Positions 8,878 to 18,161 of a DNA stretch of 64,000 bases are shown piece by piece; position 1 is the first letter of the stretch; every line of letters starts with the position of its first letter. This DNA comes from Beijerinckiaceae bacterium (GTDB lineage Bacteria > Pseudomonadota > Alphaproteobacteria > Rhizobiales > Beijerinckiaceae): positions 124,001 through 188,000 of the forward strand of contig JAPZUD010000006.1 of the NCBI GenBank assembly GCA_027533425.1, given 5' to 3'. Both the position numbers and the translations under genes were made by a program. The notes under the pieces were generated by a model. The model was not told where the DNA came from, did not search any database, and saw only the letters and a list, made by a program, of their open reading frames with translations.

Positions 8878-10137
8878 ATGACCTTGCCTGACATGACGCT
8901 GCCTGCTGTGCCCCGCCTGGTCCGGTCGCTGCTTCTTGCCGGCAGCTTTGCCCTTCTGTCCGCCCTGCCGGGCTCGGCCACGCAACCGCGTGCGCCGGCA
9001 CCCGCCACCCAGCCGGATACGGCGGGCTTCCAGGCCTTCCTGAACCGGCTCTGGTCCGATGCACAGAAGCAGGGCATCACCCGGCAGACCTTCGATCTGG
9101 CCTTCCGCGGCGTCACCCCGGACAGCTCGATCATCGCGCTGACCCGCAAGCAGAGCGAGTTCGTGCGGCCGATCTGGTCCTATATCGATTCCGCGATCTC
9201 CGCCTCGCGCATGGAGCGGGGCCGCGCGGCAGCGGAGCAATATGCCGGCACCCTCGCCGCCCTCGAGCGCAAATACGGCGTCGACCGCCGCATTGTGCTC
9301 GGCGTCTGGGGCATGGAGACCAATTTCGGATCCTTCACCGGCGACAAGGATGTCATCCGGTCGCTCGCGACCCTCGCCTTCAAGCGCTATCGCGACGATT
9401 TCTTCCGGGACGAATTGCTGGTCGCGCTCCGCATCCTCCAGGATGGCCATGTCGAGCGCCCGGCCATGCGCGGCTCCTGGGCCGGCGCGATGGGGCAGAC
9501 CCAGTTCATGCCGTCGAGTTTCATGAAATACGCCGTGGACGGCAATGGTGACGGCACTCGGGATATCTGGGGTTCGATCCCGGATGCGCTGGCTTCGACA
9601 GCCAATTACCTGGCGAGTTTCGGCTGGGAGAGCGGCGTGCCCTGGGGGGTCGAGGTGCGCCTGCCCGAGGGCTTCAACCTCGCCGGGGCGATGGGCATGC
9701 ATGATTTCGGCAAATGGAGCGAGGCCGGGTTGACCCGGATCGGTGGCGGCGCCCTGCCGCGAAAGGGTCAGGCCATGCTCTACCTGCCGGCCGGCATCCG
9801 CGGCCCGGCGCTGCTGGTGACCGAGAATTACCGGGTGATCAAGAAGTACAATTCCTCGGATGCCTATGCGCTCGGTGTCGCCCATCTCGGGGACAGGCTG
9901 CTGGGCGGCGCCGCCTTCCAGGCCGGCTGGCCGCGCAACGAGAAGCGCCTGACGATGGATGAGGTCAAGGACGTACAGCGCAAGCTGGTTGCGATGGGGC
10001 TGCCGGTCGGCAAGGTCGATGGCCGCATCGGCGAGATCTCGCGGGATTCCGTGCGCAAGGCGCAGGCCAGGCTTGGCCTGCCGGCCGATGGCTATCCCGA
10101 CCAGGCCTTGCTGACCCGGCTCAAGAAGGCCCCCTGA
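8878..10137 (+). CDS. Lytic murein transglycosylase, MltB family, with peptidoglycan-binding domain
   Basis: A 419-residue exported enzyme that cleaves the MurNAc-GlcNAc bond of peptidoglycan. Signal peptide in residues 1-34 ([19 protein letters not shown]). The SLT_2 catalytic domain has the expected Glu147 in VWGMETNFG, and [18 protein letters not shown] is the MltB signature. A C-terminal PG_binding_1 domain covers about residues 360-419 ([20 protein letters not shown]). I start at 8878 with GAGG upstream; further upstream the frame overlaps galE. There is no lipobox cysteine, so it is probably periplasmic rather than a lipoprotein. A paralogue lies at 26470. Confidence 0.92.
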   Translation: MTLPDMTLPAVPRLVRSLLLAGSFALLSALPGSATQPRAPAPATQPDTAGFQAFLNRLWSDAQKQGITRQTFDLAFRGVTPDSSIIALTRKQSEFVRPIWSYIDSAISASRMERGRAAAEQYAGTLAALERKYGVDRRIVLGVWGMETNFGSFTGDKDVIRSLATLAFKRYRDDFFRDELLVALRILQDGHVERPAMRGSWAGAMGQTQFMPSSFMKYAVDGNGDGTRDIWGSIPDALASTANYLASFGWESGVPWGVEVRLPEGFNLAGAMGMHDFGKWSEAGLTRIGGGALPRKGQAMLYLPAGIRGPALLVTENYRVIKKYNSSDAYALGVAHLGDRLLGGAAFQAGWPRNEKRLTMDEVKDVQRKLVAMGLPVGKVDGRIGEISRDSVRKAQARLGLPADGYPDQALLTRLKKAP

Positions 10138-10186
10138 GGCACGCCTTCCCCTTGCCAGCGCGCCCGCCCCTCGCCAGAGTGCCGGC

Positions 10187-11422
10187 ATGAACCGGATGAA
10201 GCACGCTATCGGCCGCCTGCTGCTCGCATGGGCCTGCCTCCTTCTGGCCCCGGCTCTGCCCCTGCGCGCGGAGGGCGATGCCTCGGTGCAGAGCTGGCGG
10301 ATCATCCAGGCCGCGCCGCGTGTCGCCCCGGCCCAGCCGGGCCAGACCTACCGCGCCCGCCGCCGCTATGACACGCCGCGCAATTTGTATCCCGATGATG
10401 CCACGCTCGGCCTCGTCCTGCCCGAGGTCACCGTGGCCCTGCCCGATCCGGCTGAAGGCATGCGGCCGCGCATTCTCGTCATCGGGGATTCCATGGCCGA
10501 TGCGCTGGCGGCCGGCATGAATGCCGATCCGGCAATCAAGGCCGATCTCGCGCTCTTCCCGAAGACAGTCAGTTCATCCGGCCTCGTGCGCGAGGATTAC
10601 CATGACTGGCCGAAGACCTTGCGCGAGATGTTTTCCGCCACCCCCGATGCAGCCGCCGCGATCGTGATGATCGGGCTGAATGACAGGCAGGCCATCCGCA
10701 GCGGCGAGACCAGCCTTGACCCTCTCGGCGAGCCGTGGCTGGACGCCTACCGCCAGCGCGTCGACGCGATCATCCGCCTGGCTCAGGAAGCCCGGGTGCC
10801 GCTGGTCTGGGTCGGCCTGCCCATCATGCGCTCGCCCCGGCTTTCGCAGGACATGGCGACGCTCAACGCGCTGATCCGCGACCGGGTGACCCAGGCCGGC
10901 GAGACCTTCGTGGAAACCTACGAAAGCTTCGCCGATGGCAGTGGCGGCTTCACCGCGACAGGCCCTGACATTATCGGCGATATCGTGCGCCTGCGCGGTC
11001 CTGACGGCATCCATTTCACGCCGGCCGGGCAGCGCAAGCTGGCCTTCTTCGTCGAGAAGCCGCTTCGCCTGCGCATCCAGGATCGGCTCAACGCCGCTTC
11101 GGCCGCGCTCGCATCACCGGTCTCGGTGCCGGCACAACAGGCCCCGGCCGGAGAGACCATCGCCTCGCTTCCTGCCGGCAGCCTTCTGCCGCCGACCGAG
11201 CGTGCGATCACATTGCCGGCGCCGGCAGCCGCCCCGCCGGCCGTGATCCGGCAACGCCCGGAAATCGGCGAGATCCGCCCGCTATCGGTGCAGAATGCCG
11301 CTCCCGCCCTCGCGGCAAGCCAGGCGCCGGCCATCGCCGACCCGGTCACCCGCGATCTGTTTGACCGTGGCCTCGCTCCCGATCCCCGCCCCGGCCGCGC
11401 TGACGATTTCCGCTGGCGCTGA
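10187..11422 (+). CDS. DUF459-type SGNH/GDSL hydrolase family protein, exported
   Basis: A 411-residue protein with an N-terminal signal peptide (LLLAWACLLLAPALPLRA, cleavage near residue 28). The SGNH core is visible: block I ILVIGDSMADAL with Ser102, block III MIGLND (Asn165), and block V DGIHFTPAG with Asp273/His276. The last 130 residues are Pro/Ala-rich and probably disordered. DUF459 proteins are common in Hyphomicrobiales and are thought to act on cell-envelope acyl groups. It follows the MltB gene by about 50 bases in the same direction, consistent with a peptidoglycan or envelope role. Substrate unproven. Confidence 0.83.
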   Translation: MNRMKHAIGRLLLAWACLLLAPALPLRAEGDASVQSWRIIQAAPRVAPAQPGQTYRARRRYDTPRNLYPDDATLGLVLPEVTVALPDPAEGMRPRILVIGDSMADALAAGMNADPAIKADLALFPKTVSSSGLVREDYHDWPKTLREMFSATPDAAAAIVMIGLNDRQAIRSGETSLDPLGEPWLDAYRQRVDAIIRLAQEARVPLVWVGLPIMRSPRLSQDMATLNALIRDRVTQAGETFVETYESFADGSGGFTATGPDIIGDIVRLRGPDGIHFTPAGQRKLAFFVEKPLRLRIQDRLNAASAALASPVSVPAQQAPAGETIASLPAGSLLPPTERAITLPAPAAAPPAVIRQRPEIGEIRPLSVQNAAPALAASQAPAIADPVTRDLFDRGLAPDPRPGRADDFRWR

Positions 11423-11454
11423 CCCGTTCCGCAACCGGGGAATGCCGTTCGCGC

Positions 11455-12489
11455 TCAGGCTGCGGCGGCCACACCACCATCGGCAAGATGGCAGGCCACG
11501 ATCCGCCCTTCGGCCAGGGTGGTCCGGCGTGGAACCTCGACAGCGCAGCGCGGACCGGCCATCGGGCAGCGCGGATGGAAATGGCAGCCCGGCGGCGGAT
11601 GGAGCGGTGAGGGAATCTCGCCTTTCACGGTCGAGAAACTGCGCTTGCGCGCATCGAGCCGGGGCACATTGTCGAGCAGCGCCCGCGTATAGGGATGGGC
11701 CGGCTCGCGGAAAATCTCGTCGGTTCGCCCGCTTTCGATCACCCGGCCGAGATACATGATGAAGGTGCGGTCGGAAATGTGCCGCACCACGCCGAGATCA
11801 TGGCTGATGAACACATAGGCGAGACCCAGGGCCTCGCGCAGGTCCATGAAGAGGTTGAGCACCTGCGCCTGGATCGAGACATCGAGCGCCGCGACCGATT
11901 CATCGCAGACGAGCAGCTTCGGCTTGACGGCTAGCGCGCGGGCAATGCCGATCCGGGCGCGCTGCCCGCCGGAGAACTGATGCGGAAAGCGCCGGCGATA
12001 GTCGGGGTCGAGGCCGACTTGCCGGAACAGGGTAGACACATACTCCGCCTGCCCGGCCGCATCGACCAGGCCGTGCACGCGCGGTGCTTCGCCGACGATT
12101 TCGCCCGCCCGGATGCGCGGATTGAGCGAGGACATCGGATCCTGGAAGATCATCTGCGCGCCCAGCGTGAAGGCCTGCCGCGCGGCGGAATCCATCCTCG
12201 CAATATCCTGCCCCCGCCAGAAGACACGGCCCTCGGTCGGCTCATGGATCCCGGCAATCACGCGGCCGAGCGTGGACTTGCCGCACCCCGATTCCCCGAC
12301 CAAAGCCACAACCTCGCCTTCAGCCACGGAGAGATCCACGCCGTCCACCGCATGGACAACGGCTTCCCGGTTGCTGGCACCCATCATGTTGGCGATGCGG
12401 CCGGCCAGATCGACCGGCTTTACGAAGCGCTTCGAAATGCCTTCGATGCGCAGGAGTTCCGGTCGCTGGGTTGTTTGCGCAGCCATCAC
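11455..12489 (-). CDS. ABC transporter ATP-binding protein, oligopeptide/dipeptide type (DppF/OppF)
   Basis: A 344-residue ATPase and last gene of a five-gene importer operon. Walker A is GESGCGKST with Lys71, the signature is FSGGQRARIGIARAL, and Walker B is LLVCDESVAALD. The C-terminal oligopeptide-transporter extension with the Cys-rich GCHFHPRCPMAGPRC pattern is present, so it belongs to the peptide/nickel family. The GTG start at 12489 overlaps the upstream stop as GTGA; an ATG lies one codon later. It works with the neighbouring DppD-type ATPase and two permeases. Confidence 0.92.
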   Translation of the reverse strand: MMAAQTTQRPELLRIEGISKRFVKPVDLAGRIANMMGASNREAVVHAVDGVDLSVAEGEVVALVGESGCGKSTLGRVIAGIHEPTEGRVFWRGQDIARMDSAARQAFTLGAQMIFQDPMSSLNPRIRAGEIVGEAPRVHGLVDAAGQAEYVSTLFRQVGLDPDYRRRFPHQFSGGQRARIGIARALAVKPKLLVCDESVAALDVSIQAQVLNLFMDLREALGLAYVFISHDLGVVRHISDRTFIMYLGRVIESGRTDEIFREPAHPYTRALLDNVPRLDARKRSFSTVKGEIPSPLHPPPGCHFHPRCPMAGPRCAVEVPRRTTLAEGRIVACHLADGGVAAAA

Positions 12490-13475
12490 GCGGCCTCCTC
12501 GGCGGGAACGGGGTTGATGCAGCGATAGGCGCGGCCCTGGCTGCCCTGCGCAAGGGGTGGCGCGCCCGCCCGGCAGGTCTCGACCGCGCGGCTGCAGCGC
12601 GGCTCGAAGGCGCAGCCCGGCGGTAGCCGGCCGAGCGAGGGCGTCGAGCCGGGAATCTGCATGAGCCGCTTGCCCGGCATGGCCTCACCCGGCACGGAAC
12701 CGATCAGGCCATGCGTATAGGGATGGAGCGGCCGGTCGAGCACGTCATCGACTAGACCCTGCTCCACGATGCGGCCGGCATACATCACGGCCACGCGGTC
12801 GGCGAGGCCGGCCACGACGGCGAGATCATGCGTGATCCAGACCAGAGCCGTGCCGCTTTCGGCACAGAGTTTCTGCACCTCGGCGAGGATCTGGCTCTGG
12901 ATCGTCACGTCCAGCGCCGTTGTCGGCTCGTCGGCGATGATCAGCGCCGGCCGGTGGATCAGCGCAATGGCAATCGCGACGCGCTGGCGCATCCCGCCGG
13001 AAAACTGGTGCGGATAGGCCGAGAGCCGCTCCTCCGGCGAAGGAATGCCCACCTGCGCCAGCGCCTGCACGGCCCGGTCGCGCGCGGCCTTCTCAGACAC
13101 CTTCTCATGGGCGTGGACGGCTTCCATCATCTGCGTGTCAATGCGCAGGACGGGGTTGAGCGTCATCATCGGGTCCTGGAAGATCATGGCCAGCGAACGG
13201 CCGCGCACGGCCCGCATCTCGGCCTCTGTCCGTCCGACCAGCTCCTCGCCCTTCAGCCGGATCGAACCGGAAACGATTCGCCCGGGCGGGTCGATCAACC
13301 CCATGATCGAGAAGCCGGTCACCGACTTGCCCGAGCCGGATTCCCCCACGAGGCCCAGAACTTCGCCAGGCGCCACCGTAAAGGAGACGCCGTCGACCGA
13401 TTTCACCACCCCGTCACGGGTGAAGAAATGCGTGGCGAGATTGTCGACCGCAAGAACCGGTTCGGCCATGGTCAT
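12486..13475 (-). CDS. ABC transporter ATP-binding protein, oligopeptide/dipeptide type (DppD/OppD)
   Basis: A 329-residue ATPase. Walker A is GESGSGKS (Lys50), the signature FSGGMRQRVAIAIAL, Walker B ALIIADEPTTALD, and the C-terminal oligopeptide extension has PPGCAFEPRCSRAVETC. The start at 13475 overlaps the permease stop as ATGA, implying translational coupling; an ATG two codons later is an alternative. The overlap chain through all membrane and ATPase genes shows one transcript. The substrate class (peptide, nickel or other small cation) cannot be fixed from the ATPases. Confidence 0.92.
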   Translation of the reverse strand: MTMAEPVLAVDNLATHFFTRDGVVKSVDGVSFTVAPGEVLGLVGESGSGKSVTGFSIMGLIDPPGRIVSGSIRLKGEELVGRTEAEMRAVRGRSLAMIFQDPMMTLNPVLRIDTQMMEAVHAHEKVSEKAARDRAVQALAQVGIPSPEERLSAYPHQFSGGMRQRVAIAIALIHRPALIIADEPTTALDVTIQSQILAEVQKLCAESGTALVWITHDLAVVAGLADRVAVMYAGRIVEQGLVDDVLDRPLHPYTHGLIGSVPGEAMPGKRLMQIPGSTPSLGRLPPGCAFEPRCSRAVETCRAGAPPLAQGSQGRAYRCINPVPAEEAA

Positions 13476-14374
13476 TTCTCCAACCGCGGGTTGAGTACGT
13501 CGCGCAACCGGTCGCCGACAAGGTTGATCGCGACGATGGTCAGCAGCAGCGCGAGGCCGGGGAAGAACGAGATCCAGTATTTGCCCGAGAGCATGTACTG
13601 GAAGCCGTTGGCGATGAGCACGCCGAGCGAGGGCTCGGTCTGCGGCAGGCCCACGCCGAGGAAGGACAAGGTCGCCTCCAGGCTGATCGCATGCGCGGTC
13701 TGCACCGTGGCAATGACGATGACCGGCGCGAGGCAGTTCGGCAGGATGTGCCGGAACACCGTCCGGGCATGCGAAAGGCCGAGCGACCGTGCCGCCTCGA
13801 CATATTCCTTGCGCCGCTCCACCAGTGCCGAGCCGCGCACCGTCCGGGCGTAATAGGCCCATTGCACGACAACGAGCGCGAGGATGATCTTGTCGATGCC
13901 CTTGCCGAGCAACGCGACAAGGATCAGTGCCACAAGCACAGAGGGCAGCGAGAGCTGGAGATCGACGATACGCATGATCAGCGTCTCGATGCGCCCGCCG
14001 GCATAGGCAGCGATAAGCCCCAGCACGAGGCCAAGCGTCGCCGCCAGCACGCCGCTGAGCACGCCGACGGTCAACGAGATGCGCAACCCGTAGAGGATGC
14101 TGGAAAACAGGTCACGCCCCATCCCGTCCGAGCCAAGCAGCATGGCGAAACCGTCACCCGCCTTGGTCCCCGGTGGCTGGCGCGAATCCATGATGTCGAC
14201 CCTGCCGAGATCATAGGGGTTCTGCGGCGAAATGAAGGGCGCCAGCAGCGCCATCGCCACAATGACAACCAGGAGGCAGAGGCCGAAGACGGCGACGCGG
14301 TCCTCGGCGAATCGGGAGGCGAACCGGGCAAATTCGCCTTGCGCCGGAACCGGGTTGGAAGTCGCGGCACTCAT
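13472..14374 (-). CDS. ABC transporter permease (DppC type)
   Basis: A 300-residue inner-membrane permease with one N-terminal helix (VFGLCLLVVIVAMALLAPF), the extracytoplasmic loop with a glycine-aspartate region (LLGSDGMGRDLFSSILYGLR) characteristic of DppC, and about five further helices. The EAA coupling loop is recognisable as YVEAARSLGLSHARTVFRHI. It overlaps both neighbours by ATGA (start 14374 over the DppB stop at 14371, stop over the DppD start). Confidence 0.92.
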   Translation of the reverse strand: MSAATSNPVPAQGEFARFASRFAEDRVAVFGLCLLVVIVAMALLAPFISPQNPYDLGRVDIMDSRQPPGTKAGDGFAMLLGSDGMGRDLFSSILYGLRISLTVGVLSGVLAATLGLVLGLIAAYAGGRIETLIMRIVDLQLSLPSVLVALILVALLGKGIDKIILALVVVQWAYYARTVRGSALVERRKEYVEAARSLGLSHARTVFRHILPNCLAPVIVIATVQTAHAISLEATLSFLGVGLPQTEPSLGVLIANGFQYMLSGKYWISFFPGLALLLTIVAINLVGDRLRDVLNPRLEK

Positions 14375-15348
14375 GACTGGCTCCCCGTGAGGCGGACGCG
14401 CGGATCAAGCGCGGAATAGAGGATGTCGACGATCAGGTTGATCGTGACGAAGAGCAGAACCACCACCATCACGTAGCCGACGATGAGCGGGCGATCGAGG
14501 CGCTGGATGGCTTCCAGCAACAGCTTGCCCATGCCCGGCCACGCGAAGATCGTCTCCGTCACCACCGAGAAGGCGACGAGCGAGCCGAATTCCAGGCCAA
14601 GCACCGTGACAATCGGGATCATGATGTTCTTGAGGATATGCACGCCGATGATGCGGCGCGGCGACAGGCCCTTCGCCCGGGCAAATTTGACGTAATCCTG
14701 CAGGCTTGCCTCGCGGGCGCCGGAGCGCGTCAGCCGGATCACCAGGCTGATCTTGAGCAGGGCAAGGTTGAGGGCAGGCAGGAAGAGGTGCCGCCAGCCT
14801 TCGAGACTGAACAGCGAGGTCTCGATGCCGAGGATCGAGATGACCGGCCCGCGCCCCGTGGCCGGCAGCCAGCCGAGCATCACCGAGAACAGCATGATCA
14901 GCATCAGCCCGACCCAGAAGGTGGGCAGCGAGAAGCCGAGGATCGAAACAGCCATGATCCCGCGCGAAACCGGATGATCCGGCTTCAACCCGGCAAAAAG
15001 CCCGAGCGGAATGCCGATCACGATGGCGAGGATCAACGCCGCCAGAGCGAGTTCCAGCGTCGCCGGCATCCGGTCGAGGATGAGGCCGATGGCCGAGGAT
15101 CCATGCACATAGGACCGGCCAAATTCGCCCCGCAACACATCGCCGAGGAAGGTCAGGAACTGGATATAGACCGGCTGGTCGAAGCCGAAGGTGCGGCGCA
15201 CCTCCTCGACCTGCTCCTGCGTGGCATCGCCCGGCACCATCATCCAGACGGGGTCGCCGATCACATAGGTGCCGAAGAAGACGAGAACGACCATGGCGAC
15301 GACGACGAAGAACGCCTGCGCAAGCCGCCGGATGACAAAGGCCAGCAT
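14371..15348 (-). CDS. ABC transporter permease (DppB type)
   Basis: A 325-residue permease with six hydrophobic helices. The N-terminal helix is FFVVVAMVVLVFFGTYVIG, followed by the periplasmic DppB region (PGDATQEQVEEVRRTFGFDQ) and the EAA loop KFARAKGLSPRRIIGVHIL. GGGGAG lies upstream of the ATG. It starts 88 bases after the substrate-binding-protein gene, with a stem-loop between, the usual layout where the binding protein is made in excess of the membrane components. Confidence 0.92.
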   Translation of the reverse strand: MLAFVIRRLAQAFFVVVAMVVLVFFGTYVIGDPVWMMVPGDATQEQVEEVRRTFGFDQPVYIQFLTFLGDVLRGEFGRSYVHGSSAIGLILDRMPATLELALAALILAIVIGIPLGLFAGLKPDHPVSRGIMAVSILGFSLPTFWVGLMLIMLFSVMLGWLPATGRGPVISILGIETSLFSLEGWRHLFLPALNLALLKISLVIRLTRSGAREASLQDYVKFARAKGLSPRRIIGVHILKNIMIPIVTVLGLEFGSLVAFSVVTETIFAWPGMGKLLLEAIQRLDRPLIVGYVMVVVLLFVTINLIVDILYSALDPRVRLTGSQS

Positions 15349-15401
15349 GGAAAACTCCCCGGGGAGGCTGTCGCGCCAGAAAAGAAACGCGCCACGAGGA
15401 C

Positions 15402-15423
15402 AGCGGAGCCGGATGGCCCCGCT
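15402..15423 (-). terminator. Intercistronic stem-loop between binding protein and permease
   Basis: On the minus strand the arms AGCGG and CCGCT (5 bp) plus an inner GCC/GGC around a 4-base loop form a short hairpin just after the substrate-binding-protein stop. There is no T-tract. It probably stabilises the upstream mRNA or partly terminates, rather than acting as a full terminator. Confidence 0.4.
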
Positions 15424-15435
15424 GCCGTTTGGCGA

Positions 15436-17019
15436 TTACCGGCGCACCGACATGGCGAGGGTGTATTCGTCGGTCCGCGGCGTGACCTTGAGGCCCTTCT
15501 TCGCCGCCCAGGTATTCTTCTGGTAGTGGATCGGAATCAACCCGACATCGCCCATCGAGATCTCGGCCGCTTCGGCGAGCAGGACGTTGCGCTTGTCGAA
15601 ATCGACCGTGGAAAGCGCCTTGTCGAGCACGGCATCCATGGCCGGATTCGAGTAACGGCCGCGATTGGCCGAACCGCTCCCCATCTTGGGGTTGAACGTG
15701 CCGAGCAGCGCCCGCAGCGAGTGGCTCGGCTCGCCCGTGCCGGCCGACCAGCCGGCGAGGATCATCGAGAATTCCGGCTGCTTGTCCGGCCCGCCGCTCG
15801 AAGCACGCGAGAAGAACACGGCCGGCGGCAAGGTCTCGACGCTGGCTTCGATACCGACGCGGGTCAGCATCTGGGCGACGGCCTCGATGATCTTGGTGTC
15901 GTTGGTGTAGCGGCCATTCGGGCCATGGATGGTCAGCTTGAAGCCATTCGGATAGCCGGCTTCCGCCAGCAGCTTCCGCGCGCCTTCGACATCATAGGCG
16001 ACAGGCTTCAGCTTCTTCGACGTACCGGCATAGGAATCCGGCAGCATCTGGCTGGCCGGCACGGCCTCGCCTTCCATGATCCGCTCGACAATGGCCGGGC
16101 GGTTGATGGCCTTGTTGATGGCCTGCCGGACCTTCAGATCATGGAACGGGTTCTTGATCTGGCTGCCATCCTTGCCCTTCACGAAGGGGGTTTCGGCGCG
16201 GTAGCGATCCATGTGCAGATAGACGAGGCGGTTCGAGAGCGCGCTCGCGACCGACACTTTCGGATCCTTCGACAGGCGCTGCGCATCCGCCGTCGGAACC
16301 GTCTCGATCACATCGACATCGCCCGAAAGCAGCGCCGCGACGCGCGTCGGATCCGACTTGATGAAGCGGAACGTCACCTTCTCCCAGGGCTCCTTGGCGC
16401 CCCAATAGGCATCGTTGCGCTTGAGAACGAGGCGGTCGCCGGGCACGAACTCGACGAACTGGTAGGGGCCGGTCCCGACCGCGCCCTTGCCGGCATTGAT
16501 ATCCTCGGTCGTCACATTGGCCGAGGCCTTGGCCGACATGATCTCGATATTCGCGAGATGGTTCAGCATCAGCGCTTCTGGATTGGGCGTCTTGACGCGG
16601 AAGACCAGGTCATCAACCTTCTCGATCGTCTTCCCCGTGATGTAGGAGGTTTTCGGCGCCGGGGATTTCGGCACGTTCGGCACGCGGTTGAAGGTGAAGA
16701 TCACATCGTCGACTGTCAGCGGCGAGCCGTCATGGAACTTGACATTGGCCCGGAGCCTGAACTCCCAGGTCGTGTCATCGATAATCTTCCAGCTCGAGGC
16801 GAGCCCCGGCCCGATGGCCTGGTACTCGTCCATGAAGACCAGCGGTTCGTAGACATGCCGCGCGATCTGGTTGTTCGGCGTGAGATTGTGGTAATGCGGG
16901 TCGGCCGAGCTGGGCTCGGAGGACATCGCGATCTTCAGCTCCTGCGCGGCGGCGGGCAAAGCCCAGCCGCAACCGAGCGCAACCGCCATCAGGGCGGGTT
17001 TCAACAGTGTTCGCATCAT
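15436..17019 (-). CDS. ABC transporter periplasmic substrate-binding protein, family 5
   Basis: A 527-residue solute-binding protein of the dipeptide/oligopeptide/nickel family. The signal peptide is residues 1-25 (LLKPALMAVALGCGWALPAAA); no lipobox, so it is soluble in the periplasm. The family-5 signature region is NVKFHDGSPLTVDDVIFTFNR. I start at the ATG at 17019 with AGGGAGA seven bases upstream. It is the first gene of the importer operon. A divergent LysR gene shares the promoter region. The ligand is unknown; nearby ureohydrolase and arylformamidase-like genes hint at a nitrogenous small molecule, but that is inference. Confidence 0.9.
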   Translation of the reverse strand: MMRTLLKPALMAVALGCGWALPAAAQELKIAMSSEPSSADPHYHNLTPNNQIARHVYEPLVFMDEYQAIGPGLASSWKIIDDTTWEFRLRANVKFHDGSPLTVDDVIFTFNRVPNVPKSPAPKTSYITGKTIEKVDDLVFRVKTPNPEALMLNHLANIEIMSAKASANVTTEDINAGKGAVGTGPYQFVEFVPGDRLVLKRNDAYWGAKEPWEKVTFRFIKSDPTRVAALLSGDVDVIETVPTADAQRLSKDPKVSVASALSNRLVYLHMDRYRAETPFVKGKDGSQIKNPFHDLKVRQAINKAINRPAIVERIMEGEAVPASQMLPDSYAGTSKKLKPVAYDVEGARKLLAEAGYPNGFKLTIHGPNGRYTNDTKIIEAVAQMLTRVGIEASVETLPPAVFFSRASSGGPDKQPEFSMILAGWSAGTGEPSHSLRALLGTFNPKMGSGSANRGRYSNPAMDAVLDKALSTVDFDKRNVLLAEAAEISMGDVGLIPIHYQKNTWAAKKGLKVTPRTDEYTLAMSVRR

Positions 17020-17130
17020 CGTCTCCCTGCGGACAGGCCGGGGCTCCTTGAGGACGTCTCCCGGCCGGCAATGCACCATTCTCACGTCAGCCCGGATGAA
17101 TGTCCAAGCGTAAAATGCGAGGCCGGCACG

Positions 17131-17187
17131 ATAACGTGACACTAATATTCAGTTCGGTTATTGTCACTGAAATTGATATAACAATAA
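17131..17187. promoter_or_regulatory. AT-rich divergent control region with dyads, candidate LysR site
   Basis: Between the importer operon and the LysR gene is an AT-rich stretch unlike its GC-rich surroundings. It holds a perfect 7-bp dyad TTATTGT (17158-17164) with ACAATAA (17181-17187), and a second dyad TTCAGT (17148-17153) with ACTGAA (17165-17170). LysR-type proteins bind interrupted dyads in just this position. Assignment is by position and symmetry only. Confidence 0.5.
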
Positions 17188-17198
17188 GGCATGGGTCT

Positions 17199-18137
17199 AT
17201 GCAGGAACCCGCGAATCCCGGCCGACGGCCCACCCTCCGGGAACTGGAAGTTCTCCGGACGCTGATCCTCTTCGGCAAGGCCACGGCTGCGGCCCGGAAG
17301 CTCGGAATCTCGCAGCCCGCCGTGTCGCGTGCGATTCACCAGCTCGAGGGACGCACCGGCCTCACCCTGTTCCGCCGCGAGGGCGGGCGCCTCCTGCCAA
17401 CGGCCGAGGCGCTGGCCCTGCATCAGGAAAGCGAACCCATCTTCCTGACCTTCGAACGGCTGGAACGCGTGCGCTGGCGGCCGGAAGATGCGAGCCCGGT
17501 CCTGCGCGTCGCGGCCCCGCCGACCCTCGCCCATTGGTTCCTGCACCGCCTGCTGGGCGACTTTTCCCGCACCGAGCCGGAAACACGGATCTATGTCGAG
17601 ATCGGTTCCGGCCCGGAAGTCGTCACCATGATGGCCAATGGCAACATGGATCTCGGGCTGGTGGATTCCGGACCCGACCATGCCGGCGTCCGCTATCTCA
17701 CGTTCCGGTCCTCGGATGCCCATGCGATCCTGCCGCCGGGCTCACCCCTCGCCGGCCGGCCATTCCTGACGCCGGAAGACATGCATGACCAGCCCTTCAT
17801 AGCCCTGGCGCGTCGCTTTCCGTCCCGCACCCAGCTGGAGCGCCTCTTTCTCGGGGCAGGTGTCGAACCGCGCATCCTGATCGAGGTCTCGACCGCGGTG
17901 GCGGCCTATGAATTCGTCCGGGCTGGCGTGGGCATGACGATCATCAATCCCTTCCCGATGTCGCTGCGGCAGGACCCGGATATCCGCTTCGTCCCCTTCC
18001 GGCCCAGCATTCCCTACCAGACCTCCTTCGTGCTGCCCTCCATGATGCCGCCCTCGGCAGTGGCCCGCCGCTTTATCGATTTTGTTCGCAAGCACCAACA
18101 GGAAGACGGATACTCGCTGCCGATTCGCTCCCTCTGA
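17199..18137 (+). CDS. LysR-family transcriptional regulator
   Basis: A 312-residue LysR regulator. The N-terminal winged helix-turn-helix is at about residues 12-70 (GKATAAARKLGISQPAVSRA then HQLEGRTGLTLFRREGGRL). The periplasmic-binding-like effector domain follows (DMHDQPFIALARRFPSRTQL, FVRAGVGMTIINPFP). I start at the ATG at 17199, with AAGG about ten bases upstream. It is divergent from the importer operon and upstream of two catabolic-type genes, so it probably controls one or both sides in response to the transported compound. Confidence 0.9.
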   Translation: MQEPANPGRRPTLRELEVLRTLILFGKATAAARKLGISQPAVSRAIHQLEGRTGLTLFRREGGRLLPTAEALALHQESEPIFLTFERLERVRWRPEDASPVLRVAAPPTLAHWFLHRLLGDFSRTEPETRIYVEIGSGPEVVTMMANGNMDLGLVDSGPDHAGVRYLTFRSSDAHAILPPGSPLAGRPFLTPEDMHDQPFIALARRFPSRTQLERLFLGAGVEPRILIEVSTAVAAYEFVRAGVGMTIINPFPMSLRQDPDIRFVPFRPSIPYQTSFVLPSMMPPSAVARRFIDFVRKHQQEDGYSLPIRSL

Positions 18138-18161
18138 GCATCCATGTCAGGATCCCTGCCG

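Noticed and set aside
7712-9064. A long minus-strand frame extending galU across galE and into the MltB gene.
   Set aside because: It is a high-GC shadow of galE; GalU homology begins at 7711 with a good SD.
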